64,000 bases of DNA. Source: Perkinsus olseni (taxonomy: Eukaryota > Perkinsozoa > Perkinsida > Perkinsidae). The DNA lies in assembly GCA_013115135.1 (NCBI GenBank), contig JABANP010000124.1, forward strand, positions 1 through 64,000, given 5' to 3'. The notes under the pieces are model-generated. The model was given only the letters and a program-made list of their open reading frames with translations. It made no database searches and was not told the DNA's origin. Below are positions 23,081 through 34,258 of this stretch, in pieces. The position numbers were made by a program, and so were the translations under genes. The first letter of the stretch is position 1. Every line of letters begins with the position of its first letter.

Positions 23081-24041
23081 CATAAAGAAACATTTTAATC
23101 GATGCACTCATGATGATAACTGCGATATAGAATACTCACATGTCAATCGGTGCCACCACACCAGACATCAGCATCACACCTACGATATGAACCTGGGGTT
23201 GAGGCTTCGCGGCGAGTCGGGCTGCAAGCATCGCCACGAAGGCGGCTGAAAATGGCCGAGCAATGTTACGACTACAACGGCTTTGATCAAACCTGAGGAT
23301 GAAGTCCCAACGAGGTGCAGGTCTCGATTGAAGGTTGGATTCTGCTGAGTGAACTTGGTGACGACATCGACCCTGCAACACGCGGAGCCGATAAAGTATA
23401 CTAGCTCGCGTACTCATAGCTCACATATCGAGTGTGTAGTCCTCCAGATTCCGAGTGACTGGCCCCACACTGAAGCCTGTCGGTGCCGGCGCGTCGAACC
23501 ACACACCGTTGGCTTGGCCCGTCCATGAGTAACTTTTGACACACTCCCATCAGCTCTCTAGCAATACTGTACAGGAACTCACAGATTCAGTCTCAGACGC
23601 CGGGTGTCGAAATCTCTTATGCATGGTCCGTTCTCCCGAAGTGCTGCGGTAAGGCTGCTGCCGCCAGGGCCACCTTCGAAATACATGAAAGTCGATGCGG
23701 TCCCTGGCTCCTTGTCCGCTTCGATAGCAGCATAGAAGTACCTGCTCACTAACAGCATCTAAACAGCCATGATTTGAGTGGGATCTACTTGTTGAGTGGG
23801 CTAACTTGTATGTATCCGAACTTCTGACTACCAGGGCTGTAGGGACACAAGGTGCGCTCGCCGGTTAGCATGCGAGCCTGTGTGGCATCAGACGGTGCGC
23901 CTGAACGCTGGATATACGCATGTTGACCTCTCTCAAGAGCAATACCACACCTCTGTTGTCGCTGAGGTCAGCAATGCTCAGCGCCGTCGGTGAGAATAGT
24001 GATGATATCCATAGCGCCTTAAGAATCCGTGGGGCCCTCAT

Positions 24042-25774
24042 ATATCCTGATAGGCTTTCGCCTTGCGGGAGAAGTACGCGTCTGTTTTACTCCTGACCCA
24101 CCTTCTAGCGTACGCTTGCGCTGCGCAGGAGACATGAAGGAGCGCCGCGTCGCTCCTGCAGACTCAGAGTGCTGCTAGTGACTAGCCCGAAGACCTCAGC
24201 TTAGAAGGAGGAAACAACGGAACCACAGCCGGTCTACTGCCTCAGCTAGGGCTCGGGCTCCGCTTGCCCAGCACTGCTAGCCAGGTACGTATTTCTGTGG
24301 TAGGAGTGTCTCTCGTCCATTTCACCCCGTTTGGCAAGGGTCTTACCTGGTACAGCGTCATCGGAGTTTGGCTATGTGTAAATCGACTTCCCGAGTTCGA
24401 GTTCTTTTGCATTCGTTTCCGTGATAACTTACGGTGATAAGTTATAACGATAAGTTATCAGTTTATCACGGAGCGTTATCACTCATAGCGTTATCACATC
24501 TTTCTTCTTTCTTCCTGTCCAAAAAGATAGTTAATGCGCGTGGTGACGGCTTGAACGCAGCTTATATGTCCGGGCGACAAGGCTCGATCTGAAAAAACAG
24601 ACTTCCGATATTCTCTGCGAGGAGGTATTGTCTTATGAGGATTTTCTAGGACTTCTTTTGAGAATTATAGACTATAATTCTCTATATAGACAACTATAAT
24701 TTATAGTTGTCTCCTGCCAAACCTTGGGGTCGCAGCTCCAGTAGTGTCGCATTTCTGCAGCGCAGATTCTGCACTATAGTGACAACATATCGACGGGTAT
24801 ACGCTTTTCAGCAGACGCCACCCGACTCAGTACTATTCAGCTGATAGACTATCAGCGCTGCAAGTTGCAGCGGTGCTAGTCGAGAGGGAGAAACCTAGTT
24901 AACGGTTTACAGGCACCGTTGTCCCTCGACCAGCCTGCAACTACCTTTACTGTTACTGCGCCTCATCAGTCTCCGATAATCGTCTGACCTAATTATGCGC
25001 CTTGCAGTGCAAGCCTCGCGCTCGCGAGCATGAGTCTCATACTCAGAGCATGCACTCTAGATTACGGTAAAGCATCTCATTATCGTTCGACTCTCGTCGA
25101 GTGCGGCTCCATCTTTCCTTGACCCCTGTCTCAAATAGCGACACTGTACTGAGTTCCAGTGCAGTAGTGAGACTGTTCGGTGGATCCTCCTGTTTTTCTG
25201 TTTTTTCACGGTTTTTTTTCTCTTGCCTTTTCCTGACTGTCGCCGGCGGTCCCGGGGAGTAAGATATTGGCCTTCATCCCCTTCAAAGAATGGTACACGA
25301 CAGGGACAGCGGAGACGGCAGCGCCGTGTCTACCCTCAGCAGTGCTGAGTCAGCACGTGCCTTCTGTTACGGGTCTGTCCTGCTCCTTCTTCCTGTACGG
25401 GCTTCTCTGCACGGTGAGCGCCTATCTGAACGCCTGATGCATCACTCTTCTCCAGTGGTTCATAAATTGTGGGAATTCTCGAAAGGAAGTATACGTGTGC
25501 GCGAGAAATAGACTGTGTCAACTTGACACTGTCAAGGGCAGTGGAGCATCGCAGCGTGGTTGAGCAGCTGAATAAGAGGTACATGCTCGTATGGGAACGG
25601 CCGTACAGTGACAGCGAGAATGTGAGTTGAATATTCCGTTCCTGGCTGGCTCCCGTTTCGGCTCCGGAGGGTGGTTTTGCATCGGCCCGATGTGGTACAA
25701 AAAGTGGTGCGGTCTAGAAACAACGGGGCATTCTTGCAGCTATTCTCGGGTCACTCGCCTTTTGAAAGGCTATG
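24042..25774. other. spacer with many AT-rich palindromes
   Basis: Two 10-11-bp palindromes with 1-nt centres occur near 24660-24712, and a cluster of TGATAA / TTATCA inverted words lies at 24420-24500. A T-rich run is found near 25195-25225. The open frame at 25290-25511 is unrecognised. Confidence 0.45.
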
Positions 25775-25796
25775 TATATAGCCTATATAATATAGG
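25775..25796. repeat. 22-nt inverted-triplication element, U=TATATAGG
   Basis: Exact form; first of three within 100 bases. Confidence 0.9.
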
Positions 25797-25800
25797 CCAG

Positions 25801-25822
25801 GCTACAAATTGTAGCCTACAAT
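25801..25822. repeat. 22-nt inverted-triplication element, U=GCTACAAT
   Basis: Exact form. Confidence 0.9.
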
Positions 25823-25844
25823 GCAACGGTCCATGATATTAATT

Positions 25845-25866
25845 GTGGTCAATGACCACTGGTCAT
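25845..25866. repeat. 22-nt inverted-triplication element, U=GTGGTCAT
   Basis: Exact form. Confidence 0.9.
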
Positions 25867-26169
25867 TATGGGATCAGGGATGGGAACGCTCATCTGATGC
25901 TCAACGGTCAAAGACCAGATCGGTCTCGCTTGCGGCATAGACGGAAGCGGAACTCTTGGGCGAATAATAGAGGATCACTTGTTATCCAGAGTTAAATACC
26001 CGAAACGCAGCGCGCGTAACAACACAACGCGGTATAAAGATTCTCCTGGCATCGCTCGCCTGGCAACGAAACTGCCGCGGTGGATTGCTGCTGCTATCCT
26101 CCACGGTCCACGTATTGTCTCCAGGACCAAAGTTATCTCATGCTATTTGAACGTCAGCTATCGGGGAGC

Positions 26170-26692
26170 ACGCTCTAGTCGAGTCTCTGCCCTCCTCCGT
26201 TGGCGCTTGCGGCTCGCCCGGCAGGCCGCTGACGGTGTGCATCACCCCTTCGTCTACCCGAATAAGGCATAGCGATGGGGTCGACCACACCGAAAGCGGT
26301 CTCTAGGGGAGGGCCCTGCTCACCCCTGTGGCTGTTACAGGGTGAACGCAGCGGTCTTCGGACCCAATTGCGGGGCAGCAATGGCTGCCAGAGCCTCCGG
26401 CCCAGACGCGAGGCGACCCTTGGCAAGGGAAGCAGCTGGTTTACGGGGGACAGTCCGACGGCTTGCCAGTTGACATTTGATTTCTTTCCGTGCGAAGAAA
26501 TGTCCGAAATGTCCGATGTCGGCAACGCCTCCGTCCACGACAATGCCAGCAACGCGGGAGACAAACGCCTCGATCAAGGTGGTCGGACCACCGTGGTCCG
26601 GGCTTCCCCCAGCCAGCCGAGTTCGCCGTACAGGGCGATGGCGGTGACCGTCCTGCGGCGGTCCAGGACGCAGCCCAGCAGCCTGCTGAGGC
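26170..26692. other. GC-rich segment abutting the copy E stub
   Basis: Clearly GC-richer than its surroundings, with overlapping long open frames on both strands (as GC-rich DNA often gives). No domain recognised. Confidence 0.45.
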
Positions 26693-26734
26693 GATCCATA
26701 GCTTGACCGCTTTGCGAATCGCTGGAACTGTCAC
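26693..26734 (-). pseudogene. S10 carboxypeptidase copy E, 5' stub
   Basis: Only the first 14 codons (MTVPAIRKAVKLWI) and the upstream flank are kept. At about 26692 the similarity stops and the GC-rich segment begins. The upstream flank (26.7-28.7 kb) matches that of copy B. Confidence 0.8.
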
Positions 26735-26791
26735 TATGGAGAAGAACCCGAAAATCTCCTGAAAGAACTTTGCAAGAACACTTCGCTTATA

Positions 26792-26813
26792 CTAAACCGG
26801 GTTTAGTAAACCC
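26792..26813. repeat. 22-nt inverted-triplication element, U=CTAAACCC
   Basis: Exact form. The flank of copy D has CTAAACCC once near 32373. Confidence 0.95.
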
Positions 26814-26845
26814 GTGGCTCACCTTGTTGCGTAGGTGTGTGCTGC

Positions 26846-26867
26846 ACACGAGTCTCCTGCCAGGAGA
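26846..26867. repeat. inverted-triplication element, U=GCAGGAGA (first copy decayed)
   Basis: The middle block TCTCCTGC and the third copy are exact. The copy D flank has GCAGGAGA once near 32415. Confidence 0.8.
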
Positions 26868-27216
26868 CACGCAGGTACAAAGTAGAGATGCACCCGTAAA
26901 GCTCATAAAACAGCTTTACGCGAAGTGTTTCACGCGTAAAACACGATGTGTTATGACAACACTGTTGTCTTATGTAACCACCTCGCGGTATAACGCGCGC
27001 GTTTAGTGTCATAACGCGTTTAACGGCAACGCCACGGCGCGGTATAACGCGTACTACGCGTTATCGCGGTACGAAAACGCGTTTAACACAATGCGGCGCG
27101 GCGGTTCGCACCTATTCTTCTACTGCCGAGTCCGTCATTCACTCGACCACAGCTAAGCGTACTCTTGTGTCTCAGAAACAGCACATACTTTCGATATTAT
27201 TTCGTACATCGATACC

Positions 27217-27238
27217 TTCCGGTAACCGGAACCCGGTT
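27217..27238. repeat. 22-nt inverted-triplication element, U=TTCCGGTT (one change)
   Basis: The third copy reads CCCGGTT. Confidence 0.75.
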
Positions 27239-27551
27239 GTATTTCATGTTCAGTGCTCAACATTGGGCTTGGCGTTATCATCACGCGTTAATAACGCAAC
27301 GTTATACATACCGCGTAATGAACCAATTTCGCGCTTTACGCGTTAAACTCTAAATTAATGCTCATAACGCGTTGTGGTTTTCGTAACGCGTGAAACACCC
27401 GCGTTATACACAACACGAATGCAACGCTAGTGTAACGTACTGTACGTTACACTAGCGTACGTTACGTACACTCCATCGGTGTGACAGTAGAACCACGCTA
27501 AGATGGCAGCCTGTCCGTAACAGACTCTTCTCGTAACGCAGAGTGCTCTTA

Positions 27552-27573
27552 GTGCCTAGTAGGCACTGCCTAC
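27552..27573. repeat. 22-nt inverted-triplication element, U=GTGCCTAC
   Basis: Exact form. The copy D flank has GTGCCTAC once near 32516, and the copy B flank has ATGCCTAC near 19468. Confidence 0.95.
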
Positions 27574-27813
27574 CCCAAAAACCTCCGGCTTACACGAATA
27601 GAACACCGGGACCACAGCGGGTTTAGGACGACCAGAGGTGGCGCTGCTTCTACTGATACTCGGGCTCAGCTTGGGTAAGTTAGCTCGGCGCTACTTGCCG
27701 CCATTTGCTGCGTCTAATTTGCAATATAGCGACAACGTAGTGGAGACTTTACGTTATGTAACAGCTACAGACTTGCTCAGTACTGGTTTCACCTCGATAG
27801 CCGCTTCAATAGC

Positions 27814-28067
27814 CACGCTGTACTCAGTACAGTGTACTGAGTTATAGTGCATATTACGATTGTATTAGCAGTCGCTGCCCCCGTTGTGGTTTCGCTGGAG
27901 CGTGAAACTCTGGTGTCGTTCCGATCACAGAGAACAACGCCACGCCGTACTCAGTACAGTGTACTGAGTTATAGTGCATATTACGATTATATTAGCAGTC
28001 GCTGCCCCCGTTGTGGTTTCGCTGGAGCGTGAAACTCTGGTGTCGTTCCGATCACAGAGAACAACGC
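27814..28067. repeat. 127-bp tandem duplication
   Basis: Two near-identical units start at 27814 and 27941, each with the palindrome ACTCAGTACAGTGTACTGAG and ending near the GAACAACGCC word. The copy B flank has a single related unit near 19912. Confidence 0.85.
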
Positions 28068-28162
28068 CCTTCCTGAGCAAGAAAACTCTAGTCCGCGGAT
28101 GAACAGGCAGGCTACTCCAAACCTCAGAGAGGCCAGCCAAACAAGCGTGCCAGAGTCCAGAA

Positions 28163-28184
28163 TCCAAGGACCTTGGACCAAGGT
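28163..28184. repeat. 22-nt inverted-triplication element, U=TCCAAGGT
   Basis: Exact form. The paralogous flank has TCCAAGGT once near 20181, between identical sequence on both sides. Confidence 0.96.
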
Positions 28185-28421
28185 GCTCCTGAGTGGCCTA
28201 CGCCAGGGTCCCGCGAGCAGCACTTCCTGTTTTCCTTCCCGTAATATCCGATAATAATATATACTGTCAACGCCAGCTCGGGTTGAACAGTATTCAGTCG
28301 ATCCAGTGGACTCGGGCCACGGTGGGTGTTACAATTAACCTACGCTTAACACGCAACTCTGTTCCCTGTTCTGGAATCCACAACGCAGTGCCCGACTCGG
28401 GTAACCCCAGGGAAAATAGTT

Positions 28422-28443
28422 CGAAGGACTCCTTCGGAAGGAG
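28422..28443. repeat. 22-nt inverted-triplication element, U=CGAAGGAG
   Basis: Exact form. The paralogous flank reads CGAAGGGT near 20425, without the insertion. Confidence 0.92.
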
Positions 28444-29280
28444 CATCACTCAGTACTTCGCTGACCTCATGCTCTCCAAGTGAACCACCGGTAGAACCTG
28501 GACAATTCTTGACTCGATACCATCAGGAAATTACGGAGCTGGATTCACTGGAGCCTCTGCTCGGAAGAGTCGGTGGGGTCTGACCAAGTACAGCTCCGAC
28601 ATGTTTGCTACGCTATGTTGTGTTACACAACGCACAAGCGGGTAGCTGTCTCGGTAATACCAAGTCGGCATTGATCCAGCTACAAGGTGCCTTCCAAAAC
28701 ATTCAACTCACATGTTGAGGATCTTGGTTGATGCTGGACAATGAACTGCGCAAGTTTCTCATCTGCTTTTGTCGATGAGGGCTATCGAACTCGCCTTCAG
28801 TGAAGAGCCATTCTTGAGCTCACTGCTTGGTGTAATCCGACGGGACCGGGGCACCAACAGTTAGGCACGATCGACGTGATTTTTTGAGGTAGACAGAAAG
28901 TTTTTGGAAAAAATTCCGCAGATGTTCTCTTTATCACTGCAAAATGATTCAAAAAACCTCCGTAGCAAGATCATCATAAGACTCTGAAATTCTTGTCAGG
29001 TTCCCAACCTTTCTTTGAGTTGTGCTGAGCCATATAGTTAACACAAGAGTAGAGGTTGAATCAAACTCAAAGTAATCTTGATGAAAACGAATAAGTAGAG
29101 AGAATGAATAGGAGATGATAATAGGACTTATCAAATAGGTTATCGAATCAAACGCTCATCTACTCAGTGAGTTTACTCTTTCTGGTTCGAAAAGGAAATG
29201 AATGGACTTTCAGAACTTGCTACCACTGAAGGCAATTCTGTGTCTCTATCGCAGACTTCCCCAAGTTAAGCAGATAAAGG

Positions 29281-32200
29281 TCAGTCGCTCTTCCACAGGT
29301 CGCCGGAGAGGTAGGCATAAAATCCTTGTTGCAACTCAAGAGGCTTGTATAGCGGAATAATGTGACCGGCATTCGTTACCTCGAAACAGGATGATGCCGA
29401 TAGTGGCTACCAGAAAGGGCACCACACATGGTAGCGCATCACGATCAGACAGACAGAGCTACATACCTCGATAAAAGCGAGTCTTGCTTGATTCGAATAC
29501 GCGAGAGCTCTCATCATTCCGAGCTCGACTCCCCCAAACTGAGACAGAAACGATTCATCGCGCCCGAGGTGATCAGTTAGCGATCCGACCTCGACAGGGG
29601 TACGGGGGACGCCTCGCAGCCTCTCGCCGTACTTGTCGGCCCCGTTCAAGTTGAGCACCCAAGTCTCGGCACCAACAGAATTAGTTATATAGTCCTGGTC
29701 CCCGTTCATGACTAGTACCTAGACTAGGTAACCTAGTGCAAAGCTAATCAAACAAAAGTCCTCCTCACTCACATTGTGACTTGCCATCATTGCTTGTGAC
29801 TGTCACAAACAATGATGACAAGCTCTGTTTAAGGAATGCCTCTGATTAATCAACATCACCAGCTAACGGATCAATTCTGAGTCGTCAATACTGCAGACTC
29901 CCCACCCGCCGAAATGAAGCAAGATTTCAGTTGGTGATTCCAAGATATCTTTCTCCCTACTTTCAATCCCTTTGTCAAGGAGGCTGGTCACGAAATAAGT
30001 CGTATTATAGGTCGTGTATTTGTTGTAGGCATTATAAACCTTTTAAGGAAGCAAATCAAGCTCAGCGTAGAGCTTGTCGAACAGCCATAACCTCATCGTT
30101 AGAAGCTTCCCATTTCTTGGAGACGCCGAGCTCCTGCTGGATTTCCTGGTCGTTGAGGAACGTATCGATCTAACAAGACAGGAGAGAACTATTGTTAAAC
30201 CCGCCGCGCTTCCGCGAGGGTGCCCAACGTGGAGAGTGGAACGAAACAAAGAGCAAACGATTCAGTACGACTGCTATTATAGTAGTTCTGTTTGAACCGA
30301 CAGTGCTACAGCTTACTGTCCAAGACTTTAAGGACATACTTTGTCTCCTCTTGTCCACTTGGTACACGGACGTCGTAACTGATACAGTCCGGTTGAAAAA
30401 TGTCCACAGCTGATTCTATTCATTCGAAATTTGAACATTGGAGCGGGACCAGGCTCGATAGATCAGAAATTTGCGGGGCTTTCGAGTGGTGTGAGGATTG
30501 CCGAACAGCTCTTACTCCTTATCAAGAAAAAAGGATTCAAGTGACGTTTCTTCCGCCAAAAGTCGATTTACACAGTCACCCACACACTGTGGGCCACAGT
30601 GACTTCTGGGTCAAGAAAGAAGGCATTGAGATCCAGAATGAGCACGTAGAAAGTCCTCCGGGTGAGCGAGCGGAAGTTGATGACAACTTTTGCGGCTGTG
30701 CGGCACTAACTATGCCGCTGCTTGCAGAAGCATATCACTGCAGCCGTTCGAACAAGCTCACAGCCCAAATCATTCAGAACTCTCTGCCAGACAGTGTCTG
30801 TTGTGTGCGCCCATGATTCGTTGACGTGTACACAGCATTCATGGACCATGAACGAGGGTTCTCGTCTGCGAGCAACGTTGAATCTCATCGCCGGACCGCT
30901 CACAGTGAGGATCACTCACTAGCTTAAGCTCTTCTCTTTCATCGGGTTGAGGGTCGCAGTATCGCAGGTTCCCACGGCTTGATTGCAGAAGGCTGAAAGA
31001 AACAGGTGGGCGGAGAGAGTCGATCGTAAGTCGGTAGATGAGGAACTCAGCCTACCTGAAATTGGAGGTTTTCCTGGTCCATTTGAGTTGCACTGTCCAA
31101 TCTGCGCATCACATTGTTGGAGGTCCGCGGTCATTTTCGATATCCTGAAACACCCCAGTAGTTTCAGCGTAGAACGCTTCCAGAAAGCTCAACTCCTCTT
31201 TAGGGAGCAAGTTTCGGACATCGGCCATGTGCACAGCTCCTCGGTAACTGAGGACTCATATCATATTGCTTTTGATCTTTTGGAGCGAAGATCAACCGCG
31301 GAGTAACGTGGCTAAATGTACCTTGCACTGCTCGGTGTACAAAGGAACATTTCAATCGGTGCTCTCATGATGATGACGACGAGACTCACATGTCAATCGG
31401 TGACACCACACCAGATATTAGCATCACGCCTACAATATGAACCTGGGGTTGAGGCTTCTCGGCGAGTCGAGCTGCAAGCATCGCCACGAAGGCGGCTGAA
31501 ATGGCCAGGCACTGCCACGACTACAACGGCCCTGACCACACCTGAGGATGAAGTTCCAACAAGGTGCAGGTCTCGATTGAAGATTGGATTCTGCTGAGTG
31601 AACTTGGTGATAACGTCGACCCTGCAACAAGCAAAGTTGGCGGACGCAGAATACCAGCTACTAGCTGGCAGCTAGTGTTATTGATACTCACATATCCAGT
31701 ATGAAGTCCTCTAAGCCTCGAGCGACTGGTCCCACACTAAAGCCTGTGGGAGCCGGTGCGTCGATCCACACACCGTTGGCTTGGGCCGACCATGAGTAAC
31801 TTCCAAGGTACGTTTCACTCGATAGCAATGCCCTGCAGTGACTCACAGGTTCAGTCTCAGACGTCGGGTGTCGTAGTCTCTTATGCATGGTCCGTTCTGT
31901 CGAAGGGTTGCAGTGAGGCTGCTGCCGCCGGGGCCACCTTCGAAATAGACGAAAGTCGGTGCGGTCCCTGGCTCCTTGTCCGCTTGAATAGCCGCATAAA
32001 AGTACCTGGTCGCGAGCGACATCTAGCCTACGATGATGTGACAGAGTTCTACTTGGTGAGTGGGCTAACTTGTATGTATCCGAACTTCTGACTACCAGTG
32101 CTGTAGGGACACAAAGTGCGCTCACCGGTAAGGATGCGGGTCTGTGCCGCGGCAGACGATGCGCCTGAGGAAAGCTTATACGTGTGTTGGCTCGCTCCCG

Positions 32201-32312
32201 AGAGCAAGAGCACACCTCTGCTACCGCTGAGATTGAATGTGCTCAGCGCCGTTGGTGAGAATGATAATAATATCCATAGCTTGGCCACTTTGCGAATCGC
32301 TGGGGCTGCCAT
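29281..32312 (-). CDS. S10 serine carboxypeptidase, copy D (best preserved)
   Basis: Secreted S10 carboxypeptidase. Resolved exons: 32053-32312, 31847-32005, 31692-31799, 31542-31621, 31390-31495, 31194-31247, 31056-31144, then an exon from about 30982, a middle part not fully resolved (30.4-30.9 kb), the Asp-motif exon near 29470-29709, and the last exon 29281-29379. All junctions checked are in phase. Seen: signal peptide (LWILLSFSPTALS), FEGGPGGSS (oxyanion loop, usually GGPGCSS), YSWSAQANGVWIDAPAPTGFS, GTSSSG in the place of GESYAG, a Cys-rich insert (QQCDAQIGQC, VGTCDTA), NGDQDYITN (Asp) and NAGHIIPLYKP (His), ending LWKSD. The triad residues are present although the serine motif is unusual. 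Start: the ATG before the signal peptide. Confidence 0.82.
29716..29737. repeat. 22-nt inverted-triplication element, U=TACCTAGT
   Basis: Exact form in an intron of copy D. Copy B has TACCTAGT once near 16718. Confidence 0.96.
30579..30600. repeat. 22-nt inverted-triplication element, U=CCCACAGT (one change)
   Basis: The first copy reads CCCACAC. It lies within copy D and is absent from copy B at 17.53 kb. Confidence 0.75.
31654..31675. repeat. 22-nt inverted-triplication element, U=CCAGCTAG
   Basis: Exact form in intron 3 of copy D. The other copies have only a CAGCTGG-like site there. Confidence 0.92.
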
Positions 32313-32855
32313 TATGCAGAGCCTTATCCGAAGCTATCCAAGATGGAACTCCGCGAGGGAGTACTTCGCTTATGCTAAACCCGCATCCCACCTTGAAGCG
32401 TAGGCGTGCGCTGCGCAGGAGACACGCAGGCACACCCCATTGGTGTGACACCAAAACCACGTTAAGGCGGCAACCTGTCAATATCAGGCTCTTCCTGAAA
32501 CCCAGAGTGCTCCTAGTGCCTACCCCGGAAACCTCGGCTTAGGGGAAGGGACACAGGAACCACAGCGAGCCTCTAACGAGGAGAGATGGCACTCCTTCTC
32601 CTAGTGCTCGGGCTTAGCTTGGCTAGCGCTGCTAGCCTTGTGTGTTCGAAGGACCTCGCGCCGTCACCAAGATTGCCGTACTGTATCGAGCGACGATTGT
32701 GTAAGCAGTCGCTGCCCTCGTTGAGGTTAAGCGGAGGAGTGAATCTCTGGCGCCGCTCCGATCACAGAGAAGTAACTTCCAGGAAAGTCTGAGGCCCTAC
32801 TTTCTGTGACTTCTGAGTCAGAAGCTACTGTAGTTGTTCTGGTGGGCAATTATGG

Positions 32856-32877
32856 AACCTAACTTAGGTTACCTAAG
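32856..32877. repeat. 22-nt inverted-triplication element, U=AACCTAAG
   Basis: Exact form. Confidence 0.9.
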
Positions 32878-33184
32878 CTTAGCTCAACACTAGTTGATGA
32901 CTTCATCAGTGTGTTTTTAGTGAAAGAATCTCAGGATTCAACTGAACCATTGACTTTGAGTACCCTGATGGCTAGCAGCTACGCTCTACTCGAGCATGAA
33001 AGCTCCCGCCCAATCTCACGATAGAGGTTGGATCAACGACTCGAGAGAGGTGGGCTATTGGCTGACTAAGCCGCAAGGAGAGGCACAGTGAGTCGAGCGT
33101 GACTGAAGAGTTTTCGGCGGAAGAAGCTGAGAATTTCGCGTTGCCCGCCATACTAGAAGAAAGCTATCCTTACGGTTCGTGAGT

Positions 33185-33206
33185 CACGGATGATCCGTGA
33201 CGGATC
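33185..33206. repeat. 22-nt inverted-triplication element, U=CACGGATC
   Basis: Exact form. Confidence 0.9.
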
Positions 33207-33895
33207 ACATTCGGCTTGTGCCGAGGAACTCAGAGTACTAGAACTCGGCACAGTATAGTTAGTTGAGGAAGGGGTCAAATAGGATGCGAGGGATTCGGGA
33301 AAAACGATTCCAACAGCGCTCCCAGTGGCACTGGGCCAGTGCTTGCCTTCTCTTATGGAATCCGAACCCGACCGCAGCTTTCCGAGCCGTCAAACGTACC
33401 ATCAAAGTAGTTGGTCATTTTTTACGTAACTTATGCAGCTCCCACGGAAGAGTAGATTGTTCCACTGCTCAAGTCTCTTCTGGGAAGAGGGCATTGCTCC
33501 AAGTCTCTTATCGGGGACTGGCCCTCTCGGGAGTGTTTCCCGAGTGCTCGATTCTGATTCCTTACTCACAATTGGGCTTGACCCTAGGAAGGGATGCCCT
33601 CCGAGTCGGAGGCTCCGACCGCTCGGACTTGGAAAAGGACGGACTTGAACAGGTCGAGGTCTTCGGCCCGAGCAGAAAACGTCTCTTACCATCGCAATCA
33701 ACGACGATGAGGCATACTATCACTCCTATTAGGCCTACCAGGCCTGTTAGGCCGAGCCGGCCAGGCCGGCCATCTAGACTCGTACGAGACCGTCGTCAAT
33801 CGGTACAGCGCCATCGACCACAGCAATGACACTCGTGCTTGAGTCTCGAGGACCGCACGGCACTATCACGACCGACATTTTGGGAGTATTCTCAG

Positions 33896-34258
33896 TCGAA
33901 CGCGTGAGCTAGTTCGTTGCGTGTCGTTTCAGTGACACTGAAACAGGGCGTGAAGCGTCGCAGCGTCCGCCCCGTCCCTATTAAGCTCTTCTATCACGCA
34001 TTTCCATTGCGGTTTTTGGCCGAGCTGGCTTCTACTTACAGATGATCTTCGTGCTGGGAGATAACTCGGATCAGATACCGTCGATGCTGGTTGATGAGCT
34101 GGTCTGCAATCCTGGTGAAGCCATTCAAAAGCGCGCTGCTGAGCTGACTTTTAGTCAGCCTCCTTGCAAAATCATGTGACTGGGTTTCAATCATCCTGCC
34201 TAAGACCCAGTCACATGATTTTGCAAGTGGTGTGTTTGTTCAAGTCAGGTTCCTGTGG
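33896..34258 (+). pseudogene. glyoxalase II 3' fragment (exon 7 end to exon 9)
   Basis: It resembles 8068-8110 and then exon 9 (compare 8536-8680): [24 protein letters not shown], then a break. NPFLRVDD has lost residues and a fold-back sequence (34163-34227) interrupts the exon. Exon 8 is missing here. Confidence 0.75.
34163..34227. repeat. 65-bp fold-back with 23-bp perfect arms
   Basis: The arms 34163-34185 and 34205-34227 are exact reverse complements around a 19-nt loop. It is inserted in or replaces part of the pseudogene exon. Confidence 0.9.

Larger units (their letters stand above)
21378..24041 (-). pseudogene. S10 serine carboxypeptidase, copy C (probably broken)
   Basis: Collinear with copies B and D: signal peptide (LWISSLFSPTALSI), FEGGPGGSS exon (23593-23750), WFDAPAPTGFS-type exon, GTSSSG, the Asp motif block at 21730-21840, and a last exon with NAGHIIPLYKP and stop at 21378. 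Exon 1 has lost one base relative to copy D within the segment after RGVVLL, so the frame fails before TGERTLCP. The exon 4 donor is GTTTGA where the others have GTGAG or GTGTG. A sequencing error in exon 1 is the main alternative. Confidence 0.7.
32313..33890. other. upstream flank of copy D, no resolved gene
   Basis: The long plus-strand frame 33263-33829 has no motif and includes a GGCC-rich repeat at 33730-33770. It is not called as a gene. Confidence 0.45.

Noticed and set aside
33749..33770. GGCC-rich palindrome resembling a triplication
   Set aside because: Low-complexity repeats surround it and the spacer bases do not obey the rule.
33263..33829. 188-codon open frame
   Set aside because: No motif, low-complexity GGCC and Arg-rich end, no splice or homology support.
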